DNA of 52,327 bases from UMGS1649 sp045604405 (lineage in GTDB: Bacteria > Bacillota > Clostridia > TANB77 > CAG-465): assembly GCA_045604405.1 (NCBI GenBank), contig JAZUNZ010000013.1, positions 1-52,327 on the forward strand. The letters are read 5' to 3'. The position numbers were made by a program, and so were the translations under genes. The notes beneath the pieces were generated by a model. That model was not told the DNA's origin and made no database searches. It saw only the letters and a program-made list of their open reading frames with translations. Positions 16,825-25,868 of this stretch are shown here, piece after piece; within the stretch, counting starts at the first letter, position 1; every line of letters begins with the position of its first letter.

Positions 16825-17361
16825 ATGGAAAAATTAAAAGAACTACTTAATAAAGATAAAAAAATGAGTAATCTAATATTAATTGCTGTGCTACTTGTAA
16901 TAGTTTTAATATTTATGAATTATATATTTAATGAGCCCGAGAAAAATTCTAATGGTACAACTGCTACTCTAAGTGAAAATATTATGGAATCAAGCGAAGA
17001 CATTGAAAGCAAACTCGCCAATATAATACAAAAAATTGATGGTGTGGAAACTGCAAACGTAATGGTAAGTTTTTCGTCTACAGAAAAAATAATACCCGTT
17101 TATGATACAAAAGAAAATATAGATACAACTACAGATGAAGATAAAACAAGCAGCAAAAAAACAGTAGAAAAAACAGTGGCATACGAAGGAGAAGGAAGCA
17201 GTAAATCTGCTTTGCTAGAAAGTAAACAGACAGCAGAAGCTACAGGGGCGATTGTGGTTGTTAATGGAAGCATTACCGAAAGTGTGAAGCTTGAAATTAA
17301 AGAGGCTGTTAGTATGGTGACATCTGTTCCTTTGCATAAAGTACAAATATTTGTAAATTAG
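16825..17361 (+). CDS. spoIIIAG: Stage III sporulation protein AG
   Basis: In Bacillus AG forms the large 30-fold ring in the intermembrane space. Here the 178-residue protein has one N-terminal membrane helix (residues ~17-33, LILIAVLLVIVLIFMNYIF) and an extracytoplasmic domain starting with a linker rich in Asn/Ser/Thr. The block LANIIQKIDGVETANVMVSF and the C-terminal VSMVTSVPLHKVQIFVN are the ring-building motif of AG. The stretch of ~45 residues rich in Asp, Lys and Thr between them corresponds to the variable beta insertion. The start is 1 nt after spoIIIAF; the ribosome binding site GGAGG lies inside spoIIIAF. Confidence 0.94.
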   Translation: MEKLKELLNKDKKMSNLILIAVLLVIVLIFMNYIFNEPEKNSNGTTATLSENIMESSEDIESKLANIIQKIDGVETANVMVSFSSTEKIIPVYDTKENIDTTTDEDKTSSKKTVEKTVAYEGEGSSKSALLESKQTAEATGAIVVVNGSITESVKLEIKEAVSMVTSVPLHKVQIFVN

Positions 17362-17375
17362 AAATAGGAGGAAAT

Positions 17376-17957
17376 ATGAAAATAATAAAAAGAGGCCAAC
17401 TCGCAATGCTTTCCATATCTTTTATGATAATGATAGCAGGCTATATTAATTATAAATATGATCCAAAAAGAGAAGAAAATTTAGGTCAAACAATGAGGGT
17501 GGATAGTGACCAAGTATATCTTTATACATCGGAAAATGATGTAGATATATATTCTGAAACAATAAACAATCTAGATAGAAATAATGACACAATATACAAT
17601 AATAAAAATACGGAAAGCTCTCTTAGTAGTTTTAAAAATTCAAGAGACAATATGTTTTCAGAATTAGAAGTAAATTATACGGCTGTTATTTCTAAAAGTG
17701 CCAGTCAAGAGGAAGCACAGGTTTATCAAGAAAAGTTAGATGGAGTAATAAAAAAGAAACATCTAATAGATATTGTAGAGGGCATTATAAAAGCTAAAGG
17801 AATAACAGAAATAGTTATTGTACCAACAGATGACAAATACAATGTTATGGTAAAAATGGATTCAAAGCTTACAGATGCTCAAGCTAATATGATTCAAAGG
17901 ATAATAGAAGATGAATTTAATGTAGATGCAGATAAGATAAGAATAATTGAACAATAA
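17376..17957 (+). CDS. spoIIIAH: Stage III sporulation protein AH
   Basis: The SpoIIQ partner in the channel. The 193-residue protein has an N-terminal membrane helix (LAMLSISFMIMIAGYINY), a variable linker, and a C-terminal ring-building domain with GIIKAKGITEIVIV, NVMVKMDSKLTDAQANMI and a final DEFNVDADKIRIIEQ. In Bacillus this domain binds SpoIIQ from the forespore side; spoIIQ is not in this window. Start with AGGAGG upstream, 14 nt after spoIIIAG. Last gene of the operon. Confidence 0.93.
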   Translation: MKIIKRGQLAMLSISFMIMIAGYINYKYDPKREENLGQTMRVDSDQVYLYTSENDVDIYSETINNLDRNNDTIYNNKNTESSLSSFKNSRDNMFSELEVNYTAVISKSASQEEAQVYQEKLDGVIKKKHLIDIVEGIIKAKGITEIVIVPTDDKYNVMVKMDSKLTDAQANMIQRIIEDEFNVDADKIRIIEQ

Positions 17958-17992
17958 AAACACTAATAAAACAAAGAATTACAAACAATAGC

Positions 17993-18021
17993 TTGACATA
18001 ATGCGACTTCTGCGATATAAT
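17993..18021 (+). promoter_or_regulatory. Perfect-consensus sigma-A promoter of the orphan gene at 18074
   Basis: TTGACA at 17993-17998 and TATAAT at 18016-18021 with a 17-nt spacer. Confidence 0.85.
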
Positions 18022-18073
18022 GTAGTTGCAATTTGTTTTGCATAAATTTAACTTTAATAAGGAGGATTTTATT

Positions 18074-18301
18074 ATGAGTAAGTGGAGTGGACGTTATGAT
18101 GACACATATGAGGCTGATCGTTCTTTAGAGGACGACATCTCGGAGGCAGGTGAAGGAAGATTCTGCTATCCTACTTCAAGTGGGGGAACAGTAAGAGAAT
18201 CGGATGATCGCATCGATGTATATGGTCCGAGCGACTCGTCTAAGGGACATTCTCACAGCTGGTACAACGCCAACACTGGAGAACATGGTCACCATGACTA
18301 A
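18074..18301 (+). CDS. Small acidic/Ser/Gly-rich orphan protein
   Basis: 75 residues, beginning MSKWSGRYDDTYEADRSLED, very acidic in the first half and rich in Ser, Gly and His at the end (GHSHSWYNANTGEHGHHD). ATG 18074 is chosen because AAGGAGG lies 7 nt upstream; an in-frame ATG at 18026 has no such site. No hydrophobic segment or signal peptide. The unit is framed by a consensus promoter and a strong terminator. The codon usage is less AT-biased than in neighbouring genes (CGT, GAC, GGC). Function unknown; the His cluster might bind metal. Confidence 0.75.
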   Translation: MSKWSGRYDDTYEADRSLEDDISEAGEGRFCYPTSSGGTVRESDDRIDVYGPSDSSKGHSHSWYNANTGEHGHHD

Positions 18302-18308
18302 GTAAACA

Positions 18309-18342
18309 AAAAGAGCACTGAATATTTTCAGTGCTCTTTTTC
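18309..18342 (+). terminator. Terminator of the small acidic orphan gene
   Basis: AAAAGAGCACTGAA (18309-18322) pairs perfectly with TTCAGTGCTCTTTT (18327-18340), loop TATT, T-tract. Confidence 0.9.
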
Positions 18343-18414
18343 TGAATATTTAAATAACCAATAAAAATTATAATATAGAGTGTTATTTATTGTGTATATA
18401 TTTTGCTTTTTTGC

Positions 18415-18443
18415 TTGCAAATACTAGTGTTGTAATATATAAT
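18415..18443 (+). promoter_or_regulatory. Sigma-A promoter of cysS operon
   Basis: TTGCAA at 18415-18420 and TATAAT at 18438-18443, spacer 17 nt, 50 nt before the cysS start. No T-box leader fits in this short region. Confidence 0.6.
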
Positions 18444-18493
18444 AATGTGGTAGAATAAGATAATAAATAAGGGTTTTTAAGGAGCGTGTAAAA

Positions 18494-19885
18494 ATGCTAA
18501 AATTATATAATACATTAACAAGAAATAAGGATGAATTTGTACCTATAGACAAGGAAATTGTTAAAATGTACTCTTGTGGTCCAACAGTATATAGCGAAGC
18601 TCATGTTGGAAATATGAGAGCATATCTTTTTATGGATTCTTTAAGAAAAGTACTAAAATATAACGGTTACAAATTAAACCATGTAATGAATATAACAGAC
18701 GTAGGACATTTAGTATCTGATGCAGATGAAGGCGAAGATAAAATGGAAAAAGCTGCAAGGGAAACAAAACTTTCGCCATGGGAAATAGCAAAAAAATATA
18801 CAGATAAATTTTTAGTAGATATATGCAAACTAAATATTGAACGTCCTGAACATATAACTCCAGCAACTGAACATATAAAAGAAATGGAAGACTATGTTAA
18901 ACGTATAATGGATAATGGTTATGCATATGAAACATCAAAAGGTATATATTTTGACACATCAAAACTTCCTACTTATGGAGAGCTTTCTCGAGCAAATTTA
19001 GACAAGCAAATGGCAGGAGCAAGAATTGAAGTAGATACAGAAAAAAGAAATCCACTAGATTTTGCACTATGGATAAAAGCACCAGAAAATCACATAATGA
19101 AATGGGAGAGCCAGTGGGGAATGTGCTATCCAGGATGGCATATAGAATGTTCTGCAATGGGGCATGAATACCTTGGAGAAAAGTTTGATATACACACGGG
19201 AGGAGTAGATCATATACCAATACATCATGAAAACGAAATGGCTCAATCAAAAGGAGCAACTGGCAAGAATCCCGCAAATTATTGGATACACAATGAGTTT
19301 TTACTTATGGACGGTGGAAAGATGTCTAAGAGCTTGGGTAATTGCTATACTGTAACCAATATTGAAGAAAGAGGATACGAGCCTTTAGCATATAGATATT
19401 TAGCCTTTACTTCACACTATGGAAATAAGTTGAACTTTACGTGGGAAGGAATTGAGGCATCTCAAGTTTCATTAAATAGACTTCGTGAAAATTATAGAGA
19501 ACATATGAAGGGTAGTGAAACTGTAAATGCAGATAAAATTAATGAATATAAAGAAAAATTTAAAGCGGCTATAAATGATGATTTGAATTTTCCGGCAGCG
19601 CTTGCTGTAGTTTGGGAGGTTGCGAAAAATCCAATTCGCTCTAAAGATTATGCTAATCTTCTAAAGCATTTTGATACAGTACTTTCTTTAAACGTAGATT
19701 CTCAACCTTTTAAAAGAGAAGAAAAAATAGAAGTAAGTAGTGAAATAGAAGAATTGCTTGAAAAGAGAAAACAAGCAAGACTTGCTAAAGATTTTAAATT
19801 ATCTGATGAAATAAGAGATAAATTATTGAGTATGGGATATAAAGTAATAGATACTAAAGAAGGACAAAAATTAGAGTTATTATAG
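18494..19885 (+). CDS. cysS: Cysteinyl-tRNA synthetase
   Basis: Charges tRNA-Cys with cysteine. Class I signature appears as SEAHVGNMR (HIGH-like) near residue 34 and KMSKSLGN near 268. The zinc-binding Cys near position 28 (YSCGPTVY) and the CSAMGHEYLG/HTGGVDHIPIHHENE blocks are conserved. Length of 463 is typical. Ribosome binding site AAGGAG. It is the first gene of a cluster with cysS, a FemX-like gene, an ASCH gene and recD2 separated by 9-18 nt, so these are probably co-transcribed. Confidence 0.97.
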   Translation: MLKLYNTLTRNKDEFVPIDKEIVKMYSCGPTVYSEAHVGNMRAYLFMDSLRKVLKYNGYKLNHVMNITDVGHLVSDADEGEDKMEKAARETKLSPWEIAKKYTDKFLVDICKLNIERPEHITPATEHIKEMEDYVKRIMDNGYAYETSKGIYFDTSKLPTYGELSRANLDKQMAGARIEVDTEKRNPLDFALWIKAPENHIMKWESQWGMCYPGWHIECSAMGHEYLGEKFDIHTGGVDHIPIHHENEMAQSKGATGKNPANYWIHNEFLLMDGGKMSKSLGNCYTVTNIEERGYEPLAYRYLAFTSHYGNKLNFTWEGIEASQVSLNRLRENYREHMKGSETVNADKINEYKEKFKAAINDDLNFPAALAVVWEVAKNPIRSKDYANLLKHFDTVLSLNVDSQPFKREEKIEVSSEIEELLEKRKQARLAKDFKLSDEIRDKLLSMGYKVIDTKEGQKLELL

Positions 19886-19894
19886 GAGGAAAAT

Positions 19895-20944
19895 ATGCCA
19901 ATATTAGATAAAAAAGATAAGAGCATGGTAGATAAATATAATGAATTTGTAAGAAAGAAAGAACACGCAAGTGCTCTACAAGATTTAAATTGGGCATATG
20001 TAAAAGGAAGTGAATGGGCACATGAGGCAGTATATTTAGAGAAAAATGGAAATATAACTGCCGCCATGTCAATGCTTATTCGTACATTTATAAAAGGATT
20101 TAGCATTATATATGTGCCGCGTGGCCCTGTATGTGATGCTTATGATATTGGGGTTGTAAAAGAACTAATAAATGAAGCAAAAGCAGTAGCTAAAAAATAT
20201 AATGCTTTTGTACTTAAGTTTGACCCTGAGGCTATATATGATGAAAAATTAGAAGCATTGTATAGACAAGCTGGTTTTAAGGTTAGAAATAATGATAAAA
20301 ACAAACATGAATTTATACAACCAATTCAAAACATGATTCTTAGAATAAAAGGGAAAACAGAGGAAGAAATATTTAAGGGTTATAGCGAAAAAACAAGATA
20401 TAATATTCGTGTTGCTGAAAAAAAAGGAGTAACTGTAAGATATTCTAGAGATGAAGAGGATTTGAAGAAGTTTTATGACTTATCTGAGATTACAGCTAAA
20501 CGTGATGGAATAACGCTAAGGGACTTTGAATATTATAAACGTATGCTTGAGGCATATGATGAACAACATCTAAGAATATATATAGCAGAATACAATGGTG
20601 AGGCATTATCTGGAGCATTAGCCTTAAATTACGGTGGAAAGTTGTTTTATATATATGGTGCAAGCTCTAACGAAAAACGTAATTTGATGCCAAATTATTT
20701 GATGCAACAGACTATGATAGGATGGGCAATTGAAACTGGATGCTTTGAATATGATTTTGGCGGAATATTTGAAATAAGTAAAGATAATGGGTTGTACAGA
20801 TTTAAGGAAGGCTTCTGCAGACAAGAGGGCGTTACAAGATACATAGGTGAAGTAGACTATGTATACAACAAGTTAGTATATTTTACTTTTGTTAAACTGT
20901 TACCTATATATAAGAAGATTAGAAAATTTTTAAAGAAAAAATAA
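19895..20944 (+). CDS. FemABX family aminoacyltransferase (peptidoglycan branch formation)
   Basis: Likely adds an amino acid from aminoacyl-tRNA to the side chain of a peptidoglycan precursor. The 349-residue protein has the double GNAT-like layout of the family: FIKGFSIIYVPRGPVCD in the first half, YSEKTRYNIRVAEKKGVTV at the junction, and GKLFYIYGASSNEKRNLMPN plus YDFGGIF in the second half, matching the family's YG.S....r...p....w and YD..G.. motifs. A Lys-rich tail follows. Start: AGGAGG before ATG, 9 nt after cysS; coupling to an aminoacyl-tRNA synthetase gene fits a tRNA-dependent enzyme. The amino acid added is unknown. Confidence 0.85.
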   Translation: MPILDKKDKSMVDKYNEFVRKKEHASALQDLNWAYVKGSEWAHEAVYLEKNGNITAAMSMLIRTFIKGFSIIYVPRGPVCDAYDIGVVKELINEAKAVAKKYNAFVLKFDPEAIYDEKLEALYRQAGFKVRNNDKNKHEFIQPIQNMILRIKGKTEEEIFKGYSEKTRYNIRVAEKKGVTVRYSRDEEDLKKFYDLSEITAKRDGITLRDFEYYKRMLEAYDEQHLRIYIAEYNGEALSGALALNYGGKLFYIYGASSNEKRNLMPNYLMQQTMIGWAIETGCFEYDFGGIFEISKDNGLYRFKEGFCRQEGVTRYIGEVDYVYNKLVYFTFVKLLPIYKKIRKFLKKK

Positions 20945-20960
20945 AAGGTGGGTAAGTTAC

Positions 20961-21296
20961 ATGATACATAACATGAGATTAAATGATGGACCATTTAAAG
21001 CAATTAAAGCTGGAACAAAAACAGTTGAGATGAGATTATATGATGAAAAAAGAAGAAAAATAAATGTTGGAGATATAATAGAATTTGCACATATAACAAC
21101 AGATGAAAAACTTCAAGCAGAGGTTGTTGCACTACATGTTGTAGACTCATTTGAGGATTTATATAACATGTTTAACAAAGTGACTCTGGGATATCAAGAA
21201 CATGAAATAGCACTTTATACAGACATGGAGCAATTCTATTTAAAAACTGAAATAGAAAAATATGGTGTAGTTGGAATTGAAATAAAACTTGTATAA
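20961..21296 (+). CDS. ASCH domain protein
   Basis: A 111-residue protein built from one ASCH (PUA-like) domain. The diagnostic GxKxxExR motif appears as AGTKTVEMRLYDEKR near residues 17-31, followed by GDIIEFAH. ASCH proteins bind or process RNA or modified nucleosides (for example the E. coli YqfB N4-acetylcytidine amidohydrolase), but most are unassigned. The start has GGTGGG upstream. Located between femX-like and recD2 in an apparent operon. Confidence 0.8.
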   Translation: MIHNMRLNDGPFKAIKAGTKTVEMRLYDEKRRKINVGDIIEFAHITTDEKLQAEVVALHVVDSFEDLYNMFNKVTLGYQEHEIALYTDMEQFYLKTEIEKYGVVGIEIKLV

Positions 21297-21314
21297 GTAA
21301 AAATAAGAGGGAAT

Positions 21315-23498
21315 ATGCAAATAACAGGTAAAGTTTCACAAATAATATATAGAAATGAGAATAATGGATATACTGTCTTTCTAATAAAATCAGAAGGGGA
21401 GTATATTACTGCTGTAGGTGAAACTGGACAAGTTGAGCCAGGAGATGAGTTTGAGCTTGAGGGAGAAATTATATATCACAAATCGTATGGAGAACAATTT
21501 GCTTTTACAAGTATTACTAAAGTCTTACCATCTGATGCAAATGCTTTAATAGATTATATTGCAAAAAGCGGTATTAAGGGTATTGGTAAAAAAACAGCGG
21601 AAAAAATTATTAAAATATATGGTGATGATGCTTTAGAAACTATTAGATACAAACCGGATTTATTAATGGATATTAAAGGAATGAACGATGAAAAAGCATA
21701 TGCCCTAAGTGAATATATAAATGATGAGTGGGAAAGATATAACTTAACTACTTTTTTAAATAAACATGGCATTGGAATCAATATGGCCATGAAAATATAT
21801 GATGCTTTAGGAATTAATGCAGTAAATATAATAAAAGAAAACCCATATGCTTTAATGGACTTTGTATCAAATCTAGATTTCAAAACAACGGACAAGCTGG
21901 CACAAAGCTTACAAATAGATGAAACTCATCCAGATAGAATAAAAGCCGGAATACTATACATTTTGTCCTACTATTTACGAGAAGGACATACAAATATATT
22001 AATGGACTTGTTATTAGAGAACGCACAAAATATGTTGGGCGTAAGTGAGGATAATATTATATCTGGTGTTGAAGCTTTAAAACATAAAGATAAGGTTATA
22101 ATTGAAACGCGTGAAGATACCGATTATATATATAGAAAAAGCGTATATCTTGCAGAACTTAATATTGCAAACAAAATAGTAGAATTAACACGAAAACCTA
22201 CTCTTAATATAAAATTAAATAAAGATATTGAAGAAGTGTCTAAAAAACAATCTATTGTTTTATCTGAAACTCAAAAAGAAGCAGTTATATCTGCTATCAA
22301 AAATAATGTTTCTGTAATTACAGGCGGTCCTGGAACGGGGAAAACTACCATAATAAAATGTGTCATAGATATTTTAAAACGACGTGAGCAAAGTTATGTT
22401 TTAGCAGCACCTACTGGAAGAGCTGCTAAAAGAATAACAGAAACCACAAGAGAGGATGCAAAAACGCTGCATAGATTGCTAGAGATAACAAAGATAGAAG
22501 ACACAGACATAGATACATTTGTAAATTATCCTGTAAATACAATAGATGCCGATGTTTTAATTATAGATGAAGCTTCAATGATAGACACATTACTTATGAA
22601 TAACGTAGTAAAGGCTCTATCATCAGACACTAAGCTTATAATAGTTGGAGATAGTAATCAACTACCATCGGTTGGTGCTGGAAACGTATTAAAGGATATA
22701 ATAGATAGTGGCATGGTAAATACGATATATCTTACTGAGATATATCGCCAAAGTGCAAAAAGCGACATAATAATGGGTGCGCATGCTGTAAAAAATGGAG
22801 AGCATTTGTCTTTTAAAAATAAAGATACAGATCTTTATTTTATAGAGGCAAACAGTTTAGAGGATACAAAAAAAGAACTAGAAAGTTTACTTACCCATAG
22901 AATTAAAAACTTTTTTGGAGAAACTATGGATATAAATACTCAGGTTATTTCTCCGATAAAGAAAACGGAAATTGGTACTTTTGAACTAAACAAAATGATT
23001 CAAAAAATAAGGCTTAATCCAAATAAGGAAATGAGGCATAGAAATTCTGGAGATAGAGTGTTTTATGAAAACGACAAAGTAATGCAGGTTAGAAATAATT
23101 ACGATATTAACTGGGACTATGAAGGCGTACAAGGTACGGGCGTATATAATGGAGATATAGGAACAGTTGAGACTATTAATTTAGAGCAGGAGTATTTAAC
23201 AGTAGATTTTGATGGCAGAAAAACAAGATATGAATTTGAAGATTTAGATCAATTAGAACATGCATATGCTATCACAGTACATAAATCTCAAGGCAGTGAA
23301 TTTGATGCTGTTGTAATTCCGCTTTATGTTTGCTTTGAAAAACTATTCAATAAAAATTTATTATATACAGCAATGACTAGAGCAAAAAGACTTTTAATAT
23401 TTGTCGGTCGTAGGTCTGTTTTAGATTTTATGATAGATAATACTAAAGAAAATCTAAGGATTACAGGGCTTAAGCATAAAATACAGAGTTTAGTGTAA
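21315..23498 (+). CDS. recD2: RecD2 family 5'-3' DNA helicase
   Basis: ATP-dependent SF1B helicase without RecB or RecC, involved in DNA repair or replication fork maintenance. The 727-residue protein has an N-terminal OB-like domain, helix-hairpin-helix repeats (IAKSGIKGIGKKTAEKI, LLMDIKGMNDEKAY), Walker A GGPGTGKTT, Walker B LIIDEASMID, motif III GDSNQLPSVG and a C-terminal SH3/UvrD_C2-like part with AYAITVHKSQGSEFD and YTAMTRAKRLLIFVG. Length is normal. Last gene of the cysS cluster, AGAGGG ribosome binding site. Confidence 0.95.
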   Translation: MQITGKVSQIIYRNENNGYTVFLIKSEGEYITAVGETGQVEPGDEFELEGEIIYHKSYGEQFAFTSITKVLPSDANALIDYIAKSGIKGIGKKTAEKIIKIYGDDALETIRYKPDLLMDIKGMNDEKAYALSEYINDEWERYNLTTFLNKHGIGINMAMKIYDALGINAVNIIKENPYALMDFVSNLDFKTTDKLAQSLQIDETHPDRIKAGILYILSYYLREGHTNILMDLLLENAQNMLGVSEDNIISGVEALKHKDKVIIETREDTDYIYRKSVYLAELNIANKIVELTRKPTLNIKLNKDIEEVSKKQSIVLSETQKEAVISAIKNNVSVITGGPGTGKTTIIKCVIDILKRREQSYVLAAPTGRAAKRITETTREDAKTLHRLLEITKIEDTDIDTFVNYPVNTIDADVLIIDEASMIDTLLMNNVVKALSSDTKLIIVGDSNQLPSVGAGNVLKDIIDSGMVNTIYLTEIYRQSAKSDIIMGAHAVKNGEHLSFKNKDTDLYFIEANSLEDTKKELESLLTHRIKNFFGETMDINTQVISPIKKTEIGTFELNKMIQKIRLNPNKEMRHRNSGDRVFYENDKVMQVRNNYDINWDYEGVQGTGVYNGDIGTVETINLEQEYLTVDFDGRKTRYEFEDLDQLEHAYAITVHKSQGSEFDAVVIPLYVCFEKLFNKNLLYTAMTRAKRLLIFVGRRSVLDFMIDNTKENLRITGLKHKIQSLV

Positions 23499-23582
23499 AT
23501 CTAACAATAATAAAAATCAAATAAAAATAGCTAGACTATTTATATTCTATATGATAATATATAGAAAAATACGGGGGTATAT

Positions 23583-25523
23583 ATGAAAGAGTTAATTGAA
23601 AGTATTGAAGATTATATAAGAAAACCATATACAGATTACGCTGTTATGATAAATGGTGAATGGGGTAGTGGAAAAACGCACTTTTGGAATAACAAGTTAA
23701 GACAAAGAATTGAAAACATTAGAAATAAGGATGGAAAGCTATATAAAACCATATACATTTCACTATATGGTATAAATAGTATAGAAGAAATAAGTAAAAA
23801 GATTTTCTTAGAGACGAATCCTATGCTATCTAAAACATTAAAGAAGTTTGTAGATAATGTAGATGGAAATGTTATACCAGAGTATGTAAAAACAGGTATA
23901 GATATAGCAAATCTATATGGGGCAATGTCTACTTCTCCAAATCAAATGGACTTTTCTAAATTATTCTCTACAAATGATAAAGTATTATGTTTCGATGACC
24001 TTGAAAGAGCGAATATAGACATTATAGATATTTTAGGTTATATCAATAACTATGTTGAGCACGATGGTATTAAAACAATACTAATATGTAATGAAAAAGA
24101 ACTTGCTATTAAGTTTAAAAACGCAAATATAGAAATGAAAACTTTGATTGCAACTCAACTTCTAAAAGAAGAAGGAATTGCTCTTAAAGATGATGATAAT
24201 GAGCCACTTGTAGCAAAGTTAGACAACAAAATTAAGAGTGTTTTTGACAGAACTAATGCATATGAAAGAATTAAAGAAAAACTAATTGGGGAATGTTTTG
24301 AGTATATGCCAGAATATTCATACATATTAAATGGCATGATAATTAAGTATGAATATAATAAGCCACTTGAAAAATTCTTGAAGATGGAGATATCGACTAT
24401 AATATCTACATTTAAAAAGACAAACACTAGAAATCTAAGAGTTCTAAAGCATGCTCTAAACGATTTTGAGAAGATTTTTGACATGGTAAAACAAAACTAT
24501 CCAGATACGTCAGAACAAGCTTTGCGTACAATTTTAATGTTTACTATAGCGATATCTTTTGAAATAAAAATAGGTAGTGAAGTAAAACAAATATTTACAG
24601 ATATTAACTCAAATGAAGAATATAAATCTATAATATATACTTCAAATATGATAAACGATCAGTCTGGGTATTACCTTCGTGAATTTGATACAAGATATTT
24701 CTTGAATTCTAAAGAGGATTACAGATTCTTTAAATTTATTGAAATATATGTAAGAAAAAGGATTTTCGATAATAAAGTATTTACTCAAAATATGAAAGAA
24801 ATGTTAAACGCTCATATTGAAAAGAAAAAAGACCCAGAATATACAAGACTTTTAAATGGCTCATATTGGAAATTACAAGATTTCGACTTTACAATTCTTG
24901 TAGAGCAGGTACTATATGATGTTAAAGAGGGAAAAGTTCCATCTAAAGAGTATATAAAGCTTTTTGCAGTATATAAGCATTTAGTAGAAATTGGAGTAAT
25001 CCGTACTGAACTAGAGGATATACATACAAAGTTCTTAGTAGGGTACAAAGCATCTCTTACAAATGAGGCGAAAAAGGATCCTAATACTGTAGAAAAGAAT
25101 GAAGATTTTGATACTACAGATACTATTATTAAAGATTTTGCAAATGAATGTAATAGACTTAAAGTTGCTATTTTTGATAGCTGCATAAGAGAAAAAGTTA
25201 GCGACTTATTTAAGAATATGGCAGAGAATATAGACGAATTCTATAAAGATATTTTAGGAGAATTTGCTAATATTCCAATATTTGAAAAATATGATATGGA
25301 TGTGCTTTATTCTAAGTTAGAAAATCTTCAAAATACAGATCTATATAACTTAATAAGTCTTTTATCTACAAGATATGAAAACAATAAAGAACTATTAAGT
25401 TTAGATAGTGCAAATTTAAAACGTTTAGCTACAATAATTGAAGAAAAAACACAAAATGAAGATATGTCAATTAAAAAAGCACTTCTAGGAAATCTTAGAA
25501 CGGCCATAATTAAGTTGACATAA
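23583..25523 (+). CDS. KAP-type P-loop NTPase
   Basis: A 646-residue protein with Walker A GEWGSGKT at residues 25-32 and Walker B VLCFDDLERA near 133-142, the arrangement of the KAP ATPase family (named after Kidins220 and the T7-excluding PifA). LGYINNYVEHDGIKTILICN is the strand after Walker B. There is no pair of membrane helices inserted in the NTPase domain, so it seems soluble. The C-terminal ~400 residues are helical, with no domain I can name. It is transcribed alone behind recD2. Possible role in phage defence or membrane-linked signalling; only the NTPase assignment is firm. Confidence 0.7.
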   Translation: MKELIESIEDYIRKPYTDYAVMINGEWGSGKTHFWNNKLRQRIENIRNKDGKLYKTIYISLYGINSIEEISKKIFLETNPMLSKTLKKFVDNVDGNVIPEYVKTGIDIANLYGAMSTSPNQMDFSKLFSTNDKVLCFDDLERANIDIIDILGYINNYVEHDGIKTILICNEKELAIKFKNANIEMKTLIATQLLKEEGIALKDDDNEPLVAKLDNKIKSVFDRTNAYERIKEKLIGECFEYMPEYSYILNGMIIKYEYNKPLEKFLKMEISTIISTFKKTNTRNLRVLKHALNDFEKIFDMVKQNYPDTSEQALRTILMFTIAISFEIKIGSEVKQIFTDINSNEEYKSIIYTSNMINDQSGYYLREFDTRYFLNSKEDYRFFKFIEIYVRKRIFDNKVFTQNMKEMLNAHIEKKKDPEYTRLLNGSYWKLQDFDFTILVEQVLYDVKEGKVPSKEYIKLFAVYKHLVEIGVIRTELEDIHTKFLVGYKASLTNEAKKDPNTVEKNEDFDTTDTIIKDFANECNRLKVAIFDSCIREKVSDLFKNMAENIDEFYKDILGEFANIPIFEKYDMDVLYSKLENLQNTDLYNLISLLSTRYENNKELLSLDSANLKRLATIIEEKTQNEDMSIKKALLGNLRTAIIKLT

Positions 25524-25543
25524 CGCAAGACGCGTGGTATAAT
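25515..25543 (+). promoter_or_regulatory. Consensus sigma-A promoter of the 64-residue orphan gene
   Basis: TTGACA at 25515-25520 and TATAAT at 25538-25543, spacer 17 nt, with a TGG just before the -10. It overlaps the stop codon of the KAP gene. Confidence 0.85.
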
Positions 25544-25590
25544 AGTTTCATAAAATTAATTTATTCCAATAATATTTAGGAGGAACTTTT

Positions 25591-25785
25591 ATGAAACAGT
25601 TGTATTATATAACAATATCCTTTGAAGGTACAGACAGAAAAATTTGTTATGGCGGATATAAGAAAATAAGTTATGAGAGGACAGGCCGGACAGTAAAAAT
25701 TCATCTCTATTGCTGGAATGGGAGTGTTATAACTACAGACTATAAAAATGTCGAGTCTGTAAAAATTACAAAATACAGGAAATAA
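25591..25785 (+). CDS. Small orphan protein, beta-rich, 64 residues
   Basis: The protein starts MKQLYYITISFEGTDRKICY and alternates hydrophobic and charged residues, suggesting a small beta barrel or sheet. It has TAGGAGGAAC before the ATG and a perfect sigma-A promoter 47 nt upstream. There is no membrane segment. No separate terminator other than the palindrome at 25793-25859, which may serve. Unknown function. Confidence 0.7.
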   Translation: MKQLYYITISFEGTDRKICYGGYKKISYERTGRTVKIHLYCWNGSVITTDYKNVESVKITKYRK

Positions 25786-25792
25786 AACTAAT

Positions 25793-25860
25793 CTCCAAAT
25801 TAAATTTATGTATAATCTTAAAATATTAAGATAATAATATACATAAAGCTAATTTGGAGG
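25793..25860 (+). promoter_or_regulatory. Long palindrome spanning the spoVT leader and its ribosome binding site
   Basis: CTCCAAATTA (25793-25802) pairs with TAATTTGGAG (25850-25859); TTATGTAT (25806-25813) with ATACATAA (25839-25846); TCTTAA (25816-25821) with TTAAGA (25826-25831). All arms are perfect. The right arm contains the spoVT ribosome binding site GGAGG. As RNA this is a 24-bp hairpin hiding the start; as DNA it may be an operator. A TATAAT at 25811-25816 lies inside, so a transcript starting there would lack the left arm. Confidence 0.6.
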
Positions 25861-25868
25861 TTTTTATT

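Noticed and set aside
18360..18494. Possible T-box leader before cysS
   Set aside because: Only about 130 nt is available, with a promoter 50 nt before the start; no T-box sequence or terminator/antiterminator pair was seen.
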